Assembly (NCBI RefSeq): GCF_945957355.1
Contig: NZ_CAMFKM010000016.1
Span: 1-64,000, forward strand
Reading direction: 5' to 3'
Source: an uncultured Reyranella sp.
GTDB taxonomy: Bacteria; Pseudomonadota; Alphaproteobacteria; Reyranellales; Reyranellaceae
Length of the DNA stretch: 64,000 bases
Shown here: piece by piece, positions 32,083 through 41,788 of the stretch
How positions within the stretch are numbered: the stretch's first letter is position 1
Layout: each line of letters opens with the position of its first letter
Made by a program: the position numbers and the translations under genes
The notes under the pieces: model-generated
Seen by the model: only the letters and a program-made list of their open reading frames with translations
Database searches by the model: none
What the model was told of the DNA's origin: nothing

Positions 32083-32514
32083 ATGATCCTCGGCATCCTG
32101 GCCCTGGTAGCCGCGGCGCTGTTCACCGGCGCGGCCTTCTATGTGAGCTTCGCCGAGCACCCGGCCCGGTCTGAACTCGACGACCGGGCGCAGCTCCAGC
32201 AGTGGAAATTCGCTTACCGGCGCGGCACGATCATGCAGGGCTCACTGGCCGCCCTGGGCTTCGTGCTGGGCATGGCGGCCTGGTGGCAAGGCCGGGATGA
32301 GCTCTACATCGTCGGCGCCATCTTCATGGGCGCCAACTGGGCCTATACGGCTTTGATGATCATGCCGGTCAACAATGAGCTGAAGGCCATCGCCCTCGAC
32401 GATGCCGGCGAGGACAGCCACGCGCTGCTGCGCCGCTGGGGCAAGCTCCACGCCAAGCGCACGATGCTGGGCGTGGGGGCGACCCTGCTGTTCCTGTGGG
32501 CGGTGTTGAGCTGA
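32083..32514 (+). CDS. DUF1772-like integral membrane protein
   Basis: 143 residues with four predicted membrane helices: ILGILALVAAALFTGAAFYV, MQGSLAALGFVLGMAAWW, ELYIVGAIFMGANWAYTALM, and MLGVGATLLFLWAVL. An F-A-E-H-P-A-R stretch after helix 1 and a loop with NNELKAI match the DUF1772 (anthrone-oxygenase-like) family. The function in bacteria is unknown. It is seven bases downstream of the Bug gene. Confidence 0.75.
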   Translation: MILGILALVAAALFTGAAFYVSFAEHPARSELDDRAQLQQWKFAYRRGTIMQGSLAALGFVLGMAAWWQGRDELYIVGAIFMGANWAYTALMIMPVNNELKAIALDDAGEDSHALLRRWGKLHAKRTMLGVGATLLFLWAVLS

Positions 32515-32542
32515 GTTACCAGCCGATCCGGCCGGAGTGTCC

Positions 32543-34189
32543 TTACGCCGTCGGCAGCTTGTAGTCCTTGAAGTCTTCGCGCAGGCGGGTCTTCAGGATC
32601 TTGCCGGTGGCGGTGTGGGGGATCGCGTCGACGAACTGCACGTCGTCGGGCAGCCACCACTTGGCGACCTTGGTCGCGAGGAACTCGACCAGCTCCTGCT
32701 TGTCGATCTGGGCGTCCGGCTTCCTGTGCACGATCAGCAGCGGGCGCTCGTCCCATTTCGGATGGACGACGCCGATCACCGCCGCCTCGGCGACGGCGGG
32801 ATGCGCCATGGCCGCGTTCTCGAGGTCGATCGAGCTGATCCACTCACCACCGGACTTGATCACGTCCTTGGAGCGGTCGGTGATCTGCATGTAGCCGTCG
32901 GGATCGATGGTGGCGACGTCGCCGGTGGCGAACCAGCCGCTGCCCTTGCCCTCGATGTCCCGCAGGACCTCGCCGCCTTCGCCCTTGAAGTAGCCCGAAG
33001 TGATCCAGGGACCGCGCACCAGCAGGTCGCCGAACGCCTTCCCGTCGCGCGGCAGTTCCTTGCCGGCATCGTCGACGATCATCATTTCGACGCCGTAGGG
33101 CGGGCGGCCCTGCTTCAGGCGCACCTGCAGCAGGTCGGCGGGCGAGAAGTCGAGATGCTTCTCCTTGGGATGGTTGACCGTGCCCAGCGGGCTCATCTCG
33201 CTCATGCCCCAGGCATGCAACACCTCGACGCCGAACTCCTTGTCGAAAGCTTCGATCATGGCCGGCGGCGCGGCCGAACCACCGATCACGGCGTACTTGA
33301 CGGTCGAGAGCTTGAGCTTGTTGGCCTTCATGTGATTCAGCAGCGCCAGCCACACGGTCGGCACGCCGGCGGTGAAGGTGACGCGCTCCTTCTCGAACAG
33401 CTCTTGCAGGCTCGCGCCGTCAAGGGCGACGCCGGGGAATACGAGCTTGGCGCCGACCAGGGCGGCAGAGTAGGGCAGGCCCCAGGCATTGACGTGGAAC
33501 ATCGGCACGACTGGCAGCACCACCGAGCGCGCCGAGAGGTTCAGCGTGTCGGGCAGTGCCGCACCATAGGCGTGCAGGATGGTCGAGCGATGGTGGTAGA
33601 GCACGCCCTTGGGGTTGCCGGTCGTGCCGGACGTGTAGCAGAGCGACGAGGCGGTGCGTTCGTCGAATTCCGGCCACTCGTAGGTGCCGGGCTTGTCGGC
33701 GATCAGCTCCTCGTAGACCAGCAGGTTGGGGATATTGCAGTCCTTGGGAAGGTGCGCGCGGTCGGTCATCGCCACGACATGGCGCACGCCCTTCATCTGC
33801 GGCAGCAGCTTCTCGACGGCAGGCAGAAGATTGAGGTCGACGAAGAGAAGCTGATCCTCGGCATGGTTCACGATGTAGACGATCTGTTCCGGGAAGAGCC
33901 GCGGGTTGATCGTGTGGCAGACCGCGCCCATGCCGGAGATGCCGTAATAGAGCTCGAAGTGGCGGTAGCCGTTCCAGGCCAGCGTTCCGATGCGGTCGCC
34001 GACCTTGATGCCAAGGCCGAGCAGGGCCTCGGCGACCTTCTTCGCGCGCGTGTTCGCATCGCGGTAGGTGTAGCGGTGGATCGGGCCCTCGACGGTGCGG
34101 GAGACGATCTCGGTATCGCCATGGTTGAGGGCGGCATGCTCGATGAGCTGCGAAATCAGAAGCGGGCGATCCTGCATGAGGCCGAGCAT
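32543..34189 (-). CDS. acyl-CoA synthetase (fatty acid-CoA ligase), paralogue of the 26270 gene
   Basis: 548 residues. The same landmarks as the other copy are visible: start MLGLMQDRPLLISQLIEHAA, P-loop CYTSGTTGNPKGVLYHHRS, LHAWGMSEMSPLG, WFATGDVATIDPDG, RSKDVIKSGGEWISS and the C-terminal HTATGKILKTRLR. By eye the two proteins are alike along their full length, so they are duplicates with probably different chain-length or substrate preference. It is convergent with the DUF1772 gene and divergent from the MscS gene. Confidence 0.93.
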   Translation of the reverse strand: MLGLMQDRPLLISQLIEHAALNHGDTEIVSRTVEGPIHRYTYRDANTRAKKVAEALLGLGIKVGDRIGTLAWNGYRHFELYYGISGMGAVCHTINPRLFPEQIVYIVNHAEDQLLFVDLNLLPAVEKLLPQMKGVRHVVAMTDRAHLPKDCNIPNLLVYEELIADKPGTYEWPEFDERTASSLCYTSGTTGNPKGVLYHHRSTILHAYGAALPDTLNLSARSVVLPVVPMFHVNAWGLPYSAALVGAKLVFPGVALDGASLQELFEKERVTFTAGVPTVWLALLNHMKANKLKLSTVKYAVIGGSAAPPAMIEAFDKEFGVEVLHAWGMSEMSPLGTVNHPKEKHLDFSPADLLQVRLKQGRPPYGVEMMIVDDAGKELPRDGKAFGDLLVRGPWITSGYFKGEGGEVLRDIEGKGSGWFATGDVATIDPDGYMQITDRSKDVIKSGGEWISSIDLENAAMAHPAVAEAAVIGVVHPKWDERPLLIVHRKPDAQIDKQELVEFLATKVAKWWLPDDVQFVDAIPHTATGKILKTRLREDFKDYKLPTA

Positions 34190-34272
34190 CGGGGCGTCTC
34201 TCCTGTCGTGTCGTCTGGCGGCTGGGCGCCAATTGCCTTAGGTTCGGGAATACATCCTTTGGGGGAGAATCA

Positions 34273-36300
34273 ATGAAACGGTCAAGCTGTGGCGGCGCCT
34301 TGGCGATCGGGGCACTCGCCGCCACCTGGACGTTTCCGGCCACGGCCCAGACGGTGACGGGCGGCCACAGTGCCGCGGCCGGCTTCCTCCTGGTGATGAC
34401 CGAGCGTTTCGAGTTCACGGTCGCGCAACTGCCCGCACTGGGCGCGCATATTCTGGCCCTGCCGCAGACGGTCGGCGGCCGCACGGCGCTTCTCTTGGTC
34501 GGCATCGTCGTGGCCGGTCTCATTGCCGAATTCGTCGCGCGCTTGGTCTTGAGTCGTGCCCGGGTCAGTGCCTTCGACCGGCTGGCGAGCAAGACTCCCC
34601 TGCGCGCCTTCTTTCGCGCGCTGCTTCTCGATGCCCTGGCGCTGGTGGCGTTGGCGGTCGCGGGCCGCCTCGTACTGGGCCTGCTCGGCCCGTCGGACAG
34701 CCTGGGCTCCCGGCTCGGGCAGATGGTGCTACACGCGCTGGTCTACTGGCGCGCCTTCAACCTGGTGTTCCGCGCCTTCCTGCGCCCGCACCTGGCGGAG
34801 GGCCGCATCGCGCCCGTCGACGACGGCACGGCGCGCCGCCTGCTGGTCGCCCTGGACTTCGTGATCCTGTTGCCGCTGCTCGGCAGTCTTGTCGCCCGCG
34901 CCCTCGATGCGACCGGCGCAAACCGCGAGATGACGAGTGCCGCCATCATTCTCTACGTGCCGGTGATCGCCGTGCTGCTGGTCGTCGTCGTCTGGCGCTG
35001 GCGCTTCGACATGGCCGCCTGGCTCACGGCGATGGTTCCACCCACGGGCATCAGCCGCCAGCTCAAGCTCGACGCGGCGCGCAACTGGTGGATGGGCGGC
35101 CTCGCCTTCTACGTGCTGCTGGGCGCTGCCTCCGTCTATGCCGCACTGACGGAGAGCGGCACGGCCGCGCGGGGGCTGTCCGTCATCGAATCGGCGCTCA
35201 TCGCCCTGTTGTTGTTCGAGACGCTGATGCACCGCATCACGCGCCACATCGTCTCCGAGCTGCCGATGGCGGGCGACGTGGTGGCCGATTGCGTGCGTCT
35301 GCTCGTGCGCCTTTACGTGGCGATCCTGATCGCCGAAGCCCTCATGGTCCGCGTCCTTGCCGCGGCGACGGCAGACGAGTGGGTGGCGCACGATCGCGGG
35401 GCCAAGGTGGCGGCGATCACCGCGGTGGCGATCTACGCCGGCTGGCGGTTCCTCAAGTACCGCATGGACTCCTACATCGCCTCCAATCCGCTGCCGTCGG
35501 CCGACGCTTCCGGAGACAGCGAGGACGATGTCCAGGTCGCCGCGTCCCGCCTGCGCACGCTGATGCCGCTGCTGCGTGTCGTCGCCGGCGCCACCATTGC
35601 CGTCATTGGCGGCCTGCTGGTGCTGTCGGAACTCGGCGTCAACATCACGCCACTGATCGCCGGCGCCTCGGTATTCGGCCTCGCCGTCTCGTTCGGCAGC
35701 CAGTCGCTGGTCCGCGACATCGTATCGGGCATCTTTTTCCTGGCGGAGGATTCGTTTCGCATCGGCGAATATGTCGACTGCAGCAAGGTCAAGGGCACGG
35801 TCGAAGGCTTCAGCGTGCGGTCGCTGAAGCTGCGCCACCAGAACGGCCAGCTCCACATCGTGCCGTTCGGCCAGGTCGGCCACATCACCAACTTCAGCCG
35901 CGACTGGACGGTGGTGAAGTTCAACATCGCCTTCGCCAACGGTACCGACATCGAGCTGCTGCGCAAGACGGTGAAGAAGATCGGCCTCGCGATGATGGAG
36001 GAGGCTGCCTACAAGCCGATCCTGCTGGACCCGCCCAAGATGCAGGGCGTCGTCGACATCAAGGACAATTCGGTCATAGTCCGCTTCAAGTTCATGGCGC
36101 GGCCCAAGAACCCGACCCTGGTCCAGCGCATGGTGATCCGGCGCATGTACGAGCAGTTCCCGGCACTCGGCATCCAGTTCGCCTCCGGCAACACCTATCC
36201 GTTCCCGCTACCGGCCACGCCGGCTGTTCCCCCGCAGGCAGCGGAGCCGACCGCCAGGAGTGCAGCGCCGGCCGAGGCGTCGCCCAGGGCTGCGGAATAG
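34273..36300 (+). CDS. MscS-family mechanosensitive channel (large, multi-helix type)
   Basis: 675 residues. A signal peptide (CGGALAIGALAATWTFPATA) leads into many membrane helices. The MscS core begins near residue 440 (AGATIAVIGGLLVLSELG), continues through the pore helix GASVFGLAVSFGSQSLVRD and the beta domain FRIGEYVDCSKVKGTVEGFS, and ends in RLR-rich beta strands. The usual 'GA.GlAlGFa.Q' pore motif reads ASVFGLAVSFGSQ, with bulkier residues. GGGGGAG precedes the ATG. The protein should release solutes at the inner membrane on osmotic downshock. The C-terminus has a proline/alanine-rich tail. Confidence 0.92.
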   Translation: MKRSSCGGALAIGALAATWTFPATAQTVTGGHSAAAGFLLVMTERFEFTVAQLPALGAHILALPQTVGGRTALLLVGIVVAGLIAEFVARLVLSRARVSAFDRLASKTPLRAFFRALLLDALALVALAVAGRLVLGLLGPSDSLGSRLGQMVLHALVYWRAFNLVFRAFLRPHLAEGRIAPVDDGTARRLLVALDFVILLPLLGSLVARALDATGANREMTSAAIILYVPVIAVLLVVVVWRWRFDMAAWLTAMVPPTGISRQLKLDAARNWWMGGLAFYVLLGAASVYAALTESGTAARGLSVIESALIALLLFETLMHRITRHIVSELPMAGDVVADCVRLLVRLYVAILIAEALMVRVLAAATADEWVAHDRGAKVAAITAVAIYAGWRFLKYRMDSYIASNPLPSADASGDSEDDVQVAASRLRTLMPLLRVVAGATIAVIGGLLVLSELGVNITPLIAGASVFGLAVSFGSQSLVRDIVSGIFFLAEDSFRIGEYVDCSKVKGTVEGFSVRSLKLRHQNGQLHIVPFGQVGHITNFSRDWTVVKFNIAFANGTDIELLRKTVKKIGLAMMEEAAYKPILLDPPKMQGVVDIKDNSVIVRFKFMARPKNPTLVQRMVIRRMYEQFPALGIQFASGNTYPFPLPATPAVPPQAAEPTARSAAPAEASPRAAE

Positions 36301-36319
36301 ACCTTCATAGGAGTCACAG

Positions 36320-37270
36320 ATGCAAAAGCGCAAACTCGGTAAGTCCGATCTCGAATTCGTCCCCATCGCCTTCGGCGGCAATGTCTTCGGATGGACGGCA
36401 GACGAGGCGACGTCGCACAGGCTACTGGATGCCTTCGTCGACGGCGGCTTCTCCTTCGTCGACACCGCCGACGTCTATTCGCGCTGGTTCCCGGGCAACA
36501 AGGGCGGCGAGAGCGAGACGGTGATCGGCACCTGGCTCAAGAACGATCCGTCGAAGCGCGACAGGATTGTGCTGGCCACCAAGTGCGGCATGGGCCTGCC
36601 CAGCGGCGCGCTTTCGGCGAAGAACATCAAGGAGTCCGTGGAGGCGTCGCTGAAGCGGCTCAACACCGACCGCATCGATCTGTTCCAGTCGCACAAGGAC
36701 GATAAGGACACGCCGCAGGAGGAGACTCTTTCGACCTATGGCGAGCTCATCAAGGCGGGCAAGATCCGCTTCATCGGCGCCTCCAATTTCGAAGCGCCGC
36801 GCCTTGCCGAGGCGGCGAAGATTGCCAGGGAGAAGGGGCTGCCGCGCTACGAGAGCCTGCAGCCGCACTATAACCTGATGGAGCGCGGCCTGTTCGAGGG
36901 CGCCCTGGAGGACGAATGCCTGAAGGAGGGGATCGGCGTGATCCCGTACTATTCGCTGGCCAGCGGCTTCCTGACGGGCAAGTACCGGTCAGAGGCCGAT
37001 GTCGGTAATGCCCAGCGCGGCGCCGGCGTGAAGAAGTACATCAACCCGAAGGGCATGGCCGTCCTGAAGGCGCTCGATGACGCGGCGGAGAAGAACGGCG
37101 CGACGCTCGCGCAGGTCGCGCTCGCCTGGCTGCTACAGCGAAAGGCGATTACTGCGCCGATCGTCAGCGCGACCAGCCTGAAGCAGCTCGACGACGTGCT
37201 CAATTCGACCACCCTGGAGCTCGATCCGGAGTCGGTCGCCGCCCTCGACAAGGCCAGCGCGCCAGCCTGA
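36320..37270 (+). CDS. aldo/keto reductase
   Basis: 316 residues of the AKR barrel. It starts MQKRKLGKSDLEFVPIAFGG. The catalytic Asp and Tyr lie in FVDTADVYSRW, Lys in VLATKCGMG, and the His position in DLFQSHKDDKD. The NADP site includes IGASNFEAPRL and ITAPIVSATSLKQLDD. Substrate unknown. It lies 19 bases after the MscS gene and 13 before the persulfide dioxygenase gene, so the three may be co-transcribed. Confidence 0.93.
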   Translation: MQKRKLGKSDLEFVPIAFGGNVFGWTADEATSHRLLDAFVDGGFSFVDTADVYSRWFPGNKGGESETVIGTWLKNDPSKRDRIVLATKCGMGLPSGALSAKNIKESVEASLKRLNTDRIDLFQSHKDDKDTPQEETLSTYGELIKAGKIRFIGASNFEAPRLAEAAKIAREKGLPRYESLQPHYNLMERGLFEGALEDECLKEGIGVIPYYSLASGFLTGKYRSEADVGNAQRGAGVKKYINPKGMAVLKALDDAAEKNGATLAQVALAWLLQRKAITAPIVSATSLKQLDDVLNSTTLELDPESVAALDKASAPA

Positions 37271-37283
37271 GGAGGAGAGGCCG

Positions 37284-38357
37284 ATGCTCGTCTTCCGCCA
37301 GCTCTTCGACCCGACCTCGTCGACCTACACCTATCTGCTCGGCTGCAGCGTTTCGAAGGAGGCGCTGCTGATCGATCCGGTGTTCGAGCAGGCGCGGCGC
37401 GATGCGGCGCTGATCGGTGAACTCGGCCTCACGCTCGCCTGGACGCTCGACACCCACGTCCATGCCGATCACGTAACCGGCGCGTGGCTGCTGAAGCAGC
37501 GGCTGGGCAGCAAGATCGCGCTGTCGGCGGCGGCGGGCGCGGCGGGCGCCGACCGGCTGCTGCAGGACGGCGATCGGATCGAATTCGGCCGCCGGTTTCT
37601 GGAGGTCCGCGCCACGCCGGGCCATACCTCGGGCTGCGTCACCTACGTGCTCGATGACGAGAGCATGGCCTTCACCGGCGACTGCCTGCTGATCCGCGGC
37701 TCCGGCCGCACCGACTTCCAGCAGGGCGACCCGCGGGCCCTCTATCGCTCCGTGCGCTCGCGCATCTTTGCCTTGCCTGAAAGCTGCCTGCTCTATCCCG
37801 CGCATGATTATCGCGGCCTAACGGTCAGCAGCGTGATCGAGGAGAAGCGGTTCAATCCCAGACTGGGCGGCGAGATCGGCGAGAACGACTATGTCGGCTA
37901 CATGAAGAATCTCGACCTGCCTCATCCGAAGAAGATCGACGAGGCGGTGCCGGCCAACCTGCGCTGCGGTCAGCCCGGCAATGAGACGCCGCCGCCGGCC
38001 GAGCCCGCGTGGGCGCCGCTGCGCTTCACCTTCGGCGGCGTCTGGGAAGTCGAGCCGCACTGGCTCGAGGAAAATCTCGCGAAGGTGAACATCATCGACG
38101 TGCGCGAACCGGCCGAGTTCTCGGGCCCGCTTGGACACATCCACGGCGCCACGCTGCTGCCCCTGGGCGAACTGGCGGCTCGCGCGAAGGAACTGCCGAA
38201 GGACAGGCCGGTCGTCGCCGTCTGCCGCGCCGGCAGCCGCTCGGCTCACGCGACCGCCATCCTTCAGAAGGCAGGGATCGCCGACGTTGCGAACCTCCCC
38301 GGCGGCATGCTGCGCTGGCGCGCCGAGGGCCGCGCCGTCGAAGGCGGGGCGGCTTAG
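37284..38357 (+). CDS. persulfide dioxygenase-type MBL protein fused to a rhodanese domain
   Basis: 357 residues, two domains. The N-terminal MBL domain (about 1-230) has THVHADHVTGAWLLKQRLG, TPGHTSGCVTYV, GDCLLIRGSGRTDFQQGD and YPAHDYRG, which match ETHE1/Blh persulfide dioxygenases. The C-terminal rhodanese domain (about 255-350) has IIDVREPAEFSGP and the active-site loop VCRAGSRSAHAT with the catalytic Cys. Such fusions oxidise glutathione persulfide and move sulfane sulfur during sulfide detoxification. Its end overlaps the convergent amidohydrolase by four bases. Confidence 0.92.
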   Translation: MLVFRQLFDPTSSTYTYLLGCSVSKEALLIDPVFEQARRDAALIGELGLTLAWTLDTHVHADHVTGAWLLKQRLGSKIALSAAAGAAGADRLLQDGDRIEFGRRFLEVRATPGHTSGCVTYVLDDESMAFTGDCLLIRGSGRTDFQQGDPRALYRSVRSRIFALPESCLLYPAHDYRGLTVSSVIEEKRFNPRLGGEIGENDYVGYMKNLDLPHPKKIDEAVPANLRCGQPGNETPPPAEPAWAPLRFTFGGVWEVEPHWLEENLAKVNIIDVREPAEFSGPLGHIHGATLLPLGELAARAKELPKDRPVVAVCRAGSRSAHATAILQKAGIADVANLPGGMLRWRAEGRAVEGGAA

Positions 38358-39223
38358 AACCCGTAGAGCTTGGTCGGCGTATCGATCAGGATCGTGCGCC
38401 GCGTCGCCTCGTCCGGCACCCAGTCCTCGAATGTCCTGAGCGTGATCGGATAGGTCGTGACGCGGTTGAGGTCGGTGTCGGTGTGCGGCCAGTCGCTGCC
38501 CCACATCAGGCGTTCGGGGCCGAAGGCATCGAGCAGCATCGGCGCCGCCATCCGCGCGCGCTCCGGGCCGACGCGGTAGGCGCCGCACATCACGACGAAG
38601 ACGCGGCCCGTCCTGGCGCTTTCCAACAGGACCTTGAAGCCGGGATCGCGCGCGGGTCCCAGGGTGCGGTCGAACATGCCGTAGTGGGGAATCACGACCT
38701 TGTGGCCGCCGTCGAGCAGGAACGGCAGCATCTCGGGCAGGCGTTTGCTCTCGACATAGAGATGGATCGGCCAGTCCCGCTTCAGCGCCTCGCCCAGCAT
38801 GTCGTGATAGGCCGACCATTGCGGCGTCGGCAGGCCGAAGATCGGGAACCGCAGGCCGCGCACGCCGATGCGCGCCATCTCCTCCCACTCTTCGGGCCGG
38901 GTTTCGACCGAGGGCGAGACCCAGGGTACACCGCGGAAGCGCTGGGGCGCGGCCCTGAGCGCGTCGAGGAGATAGGAATTGTCGTAGCCCAGGAACGAGG
39001 GCTGCAGCAGCACCGTGCGGCCGACGCCATTAGCCTCGGCCAGCGCCAGCAGGGTCTGCCACGAGGCATCGTAGGTCGGCGCATAGCGCGCATCGATGGC
39101 GAGCTTCAGCCCGCGCACGAAGGCGTGGGCATGCGCGTCGATCCATGGGGGCGACGCTGCCCGGGCCGGGAGCGCCGCTGCCGCGAGCGCCATCGGCGCC
39201 AGCGCGCGGCGTGTGATCCTCAC
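38354..39223 (-). CDS. amidohydrolase family protein (PF04909-like), exported
   Basis: 289 residues from GTG 39223, which overlaps the stop of the upstream MFS gene (GTGA). The N-terminus looks like a signal (ITRRALAPMALAAAALPARA). The barrel starts with WIDAHAHAFVRG (metal H-x-H) and ends with FGPERLMWGSDWPHTDTDLN, the C-terminal metal Asp and the typical 'GSDwPh' of this subfamily, then IDTPTKLYGF. Related enzymes are lactonases and decarboxylases. Coupled synthesis with an MHS-type carrier suggests that the two act on the same carboxylate compound. Confidence 0.87.
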   Translation of the reverse strand: MRITRRALAPMALAAAALPARAASPPWIDAHAHAFVRGLKLAIDARYAPTYDASWQTLLALAEANGVGRTVLLQPSFLGYDNSYLLDALRAAPQRFRGVPWVSPSVETRPEEWEEMARIGVRGLRFPIFGLPTPQWSAYHDMLGEALKRDWPIHLYVESKRLPEMLPFLLDGGHKVVIPHYGMFDRTLGPARDPGFKVLLESARTGRVFVVMCGAYRVGPERARMAAPMLLDAFGPERLMWGSDWPHTDTDLNRVTTYPITLRTFEDWVPDEATRRTILIDTPTKLYGF

Positions 39224-40476
39224 GGCGGCAGCGTCGCGTCGCGCGACGTCTCGCGGAAGGTGAGGAGGGTGGCAATCGAAAGGGCGGCGGCGCCCATAAA
39301 CAGCCAGGCCGGGCTGAGGTCCATTTCCGTGCGCGCGATCAGCCAGGCGGCGGTGAGCGGCGTCAGGCCCCCGATCACACCGAAGGCGATATTGTAGCCC
39401 AGCGAAATCGCGGTGCAGCGGACCCGCCCCGCCACTGCCTCGGTCAGGATGGAGGGAAGGATGCCTAGCCCCATGCCGGCCGGCACGACCAGGGCGAGCT
39501 GCCCGGCCAGGATCAGCCTCGGATCGGAATGGTGCATCAACCAGAGAAACGGCAGCGCGCCGACGAGCCCCAGGATCATCGCGGCGAACATCAGCGGCCG
39601 GCGGCCGAGGCGATCCGAGAGCCAGCCGGACAGGAGCATCACCGGCAGCAGGAAGAACATGCTCACCGTATTGATCTCCAGGGCGCGCGCCGGCGGAATC
39701 CCGTCGACGGTCTGCAGCCAGGTCACCACGTAGAGGAACATCAGGTAGAAGCCGACGGCGTTGAAGATCGTGATGCCGGCCACGCGCATCACGGCGCGGC
39801 CGTGATGGCGCAGGGTCTCGGCCAGGGGCGATCCGTGGCCCGCCTTGGGCGGCGCCTCCTCGACGATGACCTGGCGGATCCACCAGCCGACGACACCCAG
39901 CACCAGGCCGAGCAGGAACGGCACGCGCCAGCCCCAGGCCGCCAGCGCCTCCGCCGGCAGGAGCGCCGCGAAGGTCGCGCCGATCGCCGAGCCCAGGAGG
40001 AACCCTCCGGTGGCGGCCAGCGAACAGAAGCTTCCTACCAGACCGCGGCGTCCGGCAGGAGCCTGCTCGACCAGAAAAACCATCGCGGTCGTGGCCTCGC
40101 CGCCAACCGACAGGCCCTGAACCATGCGCAGCAGTGTCAGCAGGATCGGCGCCGCCATGCCGAGCGTCTCGTATCCCGGCAGCAGGCCCACCAGGAAGGT
40201 CGGGAGCGCCATGGCGGCAATCGAGAAGGTGAGGGCGGCGCGCCTCCCGAGGCGGTCGCCGATATGGCCGACGACAACGCCCCCCAGCGGCCGCATCAGG
40301 TAGCCCAGCGCGAAGATGCCGAAGGCGGCCAGGACCTGCGCCACGGCATTCTCAGCCGGGAAGAAGACACGGCCGATCGTGGCCGCGAAGTAGCCGTAGA
40401 TCGCGAAATCGTACCATTCGAGCAGGTTGCCGATGGTACCGGCCGCAACGATGCGGCGTGTGCTGACGAGGCTCAT
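39220..40476 (-). CDS. MFS transporter, metabolite:H+ symporter (MHS) type
   Basis: 418 residues with twelve membrane segments. The MHS start is IGNLLEWYDFAIYGYFAATI. The loop between TM2 and TM3 is RPLGGVVVGHIGDRLGRRAA, the TM4/TM5 part is LRMVQGLSVGGEATTAMVFL, and the C-half repeat LSDRLGRRPL. The family includes KgtP and ProP and takes up dicarboxylates, betaines or similar. It lies 28 bases downstream of a second MHS gene on the same strand, and its stop is fused to the amidohydrolase start. Confidence 0.93.
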   Translation of the reverse strand: MSLVSTRRIVAAGTIGNLLEWYDFAIYGYFAATIGRVFFPAENAVAQVLAAFGIFALGYLMRPLGGVVVGHIGDRLGRRAALTFSIAAMALPTFLVGLLPGYETLGMAAPILLTLLRMVQGLSVGGEATTAMVFLVEQAPAGRRGLVGSFCSLAATGGFLLGSAIGATFAALLPAEALAAWGWRVPFLLGLVLGVVGWWIRQVIVEEAPPKAGHGSPLAETLRHHGRAVMRVAGITIFNAVGFYLMFLYVVTWLQTVDGIPPARALEINTVSMFFLLPVMLLSGWLSDRLGRRPLMFAAMILGLVGALPFLWLMHHSDPRLILAGQLALVVPAGMGLGILPSILTEAVAGRVRCTAISLGYNIAFGVIGGLTPLTAAWLIARTEMDLSPAWLFMGAAALSIATLLTFRETSRDATLPP

Positions 40477-40504
40477 CTCGCCGGACTATGCCACGAGATG
40501 GCGG

Positions 40505-41788
40505 TCATTGCTGCCCGTCGCCTCCTGTCGGTCGTTCGTCGGGCATCCCCGTCCTGTCGCGAAACGAGGCGGTGGCGATCAGGGAAACCGCCGCCGCCGC
40601 CATGATGAGGAAGGCGGGGCTGAGATCGTTCTCCGTTCGGTGGATCAGCCATGCCGCGGCGAGCGGCGAGAGGCCGCCCAGGATGCCGGCAGGCAGGTTG
40701 AAGGCGAGCGCGACCGCCGTGCAGCGGATCGGGGCGGGGGTTGCCTCCACCATGAAGGCGGGTTCGATGCCGAATACCGTGCCGATGATGAGGACGAACC
40801 CGAACTGGCCTGCCAGCACCAGCAACGGATCGGAATGATGCATGAGCCAGAACAGGGGCGCGGCACCGAGCATCGCAGCCGCCATGGCGCACAAGAGCAG
40901 CCTGCGTCGGCCCACGCGATCGCTCAGCCAGCCAGCACCGAGATAGACGGGCAGGGCGACCGCCATGACGACCGTGTTGAAGGCCAACGCCGTAACGGGC
41001 GCGATGCCGTCGACGAACTGCAGCCAGCTCACGAGATACAGAAAGACGATATAGAAGGTCACGGCACCCAGTGCGGCGATGCCAGCGAGCCGAAACAGCA
41101 GCCATGGATGGTGCTTCAGCACCTCTCGGACCGGCGCGGCGACGGCGACGCCGGTTCTCGGCGGTTCGGGTACCCGACGGCGCAGCCAGATGCCCAGAAA
41201 GCCGACGGGAAGGCCCAGCAGGAACGGAAGCCGCCATCCCCAGTTCTGCAGAACATCAGGGGGCAGGAGCGCGGTGAGGAGGGCGCCGGCCGCGGATCCC
41301 ACGAGAATCCCGGCGGTGCCGCCGCCCGTCGCCATCGCGCCGGCCAGGCCGCGCCTGCGGGGGCCGGCATGCTCGATCATGAAGATGAAGGCCGTCGGGC
41401 ACTCGCCCCCGATCGCCAGGCCCTGAACGACACGAAACGCCGTTAGCAGCACCGGGGCGAGAATTCCCAGGGTCTCATAGCCGGGCAGGCTGCCGACGAG
41501 GAACGTCGAGAAGGCCATCCCGATCATCGAGACGTTGAGCGCGGCACGACGGCCGTAGCGGTCGCCGATGCTGCCCGAGACGAGGCTCCCCAGCGGCCGC
41601 ATCAGGCAGCCGATGGCGAAGACGCCGAAGGCCGAGAGCAGCTGGGCGACCGAATCCTGATGCGGAAAGAAGGTCTGGCCGATGGTAATCGCGAAATAGC
41701 CGTAGATCGCGAAATCGAACCATTCGAGGACGTTGCCGATGGCGCCAGCGCCGACGATGCGCGTCTTCTCGGAAAGCATCTTCCCCAT
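40505..41788 (-). CDS. MFS transporter, metabolite:H+ symporter (MHS) type, second copy
   Basis: About 427 residues from ATG 41788. GTG 41818 or ATG 41779 are alternative starts, none with a convincing ribosome site. Typical landmarks are IGNVLEWFDFAIYGYFAITI, RPLGSLVSGSIGDRYGRRAA, FRVVQGLAIGGECPTAFIFM and LSDRVGRRRL. It is a paralogue of the carrier downstream. The tandem duplication suggests two related substrates, or import and export of the substrate and product of the amidohydrolase. The 299 bases upstream of its start hold no gene that I can support. Confidence 0.92.
   Translation of the reverse strand: MGKMLSEKTRIVGAGAIGNVLEWFDFAIYGYFAITIGQTFFPHQDSVAQLLSAFGVFAIGCLMRPLGSLVSGSIGDRYGRRAALNVSMIGMAFSTFLVGSLPGYETLGILAPVLLTAFRVVQGLAIGGECPTAFIFMIEHAGPRRRGLAGAMATGGGTAGILVGSAAGALLTALLPPDVLQNWGWRLPFLLGLPVGFLGIWLRRRVPEPPRTGVAVAAPVREVLKHHPWLLFRLAGIAALGAVTFYIVFLYLVSWLQFVDGIAPVTALAFNTVVMAVALPVYLGAGWLSDRVGRRRLLLCAMAAAMLGAAPLFWLMHHSDPLLVLAGQFGFVLIIGTVFGIEPAFMVEATPAPIRCTAVALAFNLPAGILGGLSPLAAAWLIHRTENDLSPAFLIMAAAAVSLIATASFRDRTGMPDERPTGGDGQQ

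Noticed and set aside
32537..34276. Long plus-strand open frame (579 codons) opposite the second acyl-CoA ligase
   Set aside because: It is the same kind of antisense shadow as at 26342, and its similarity to that frame only reflects the paralogy of the two ligases.
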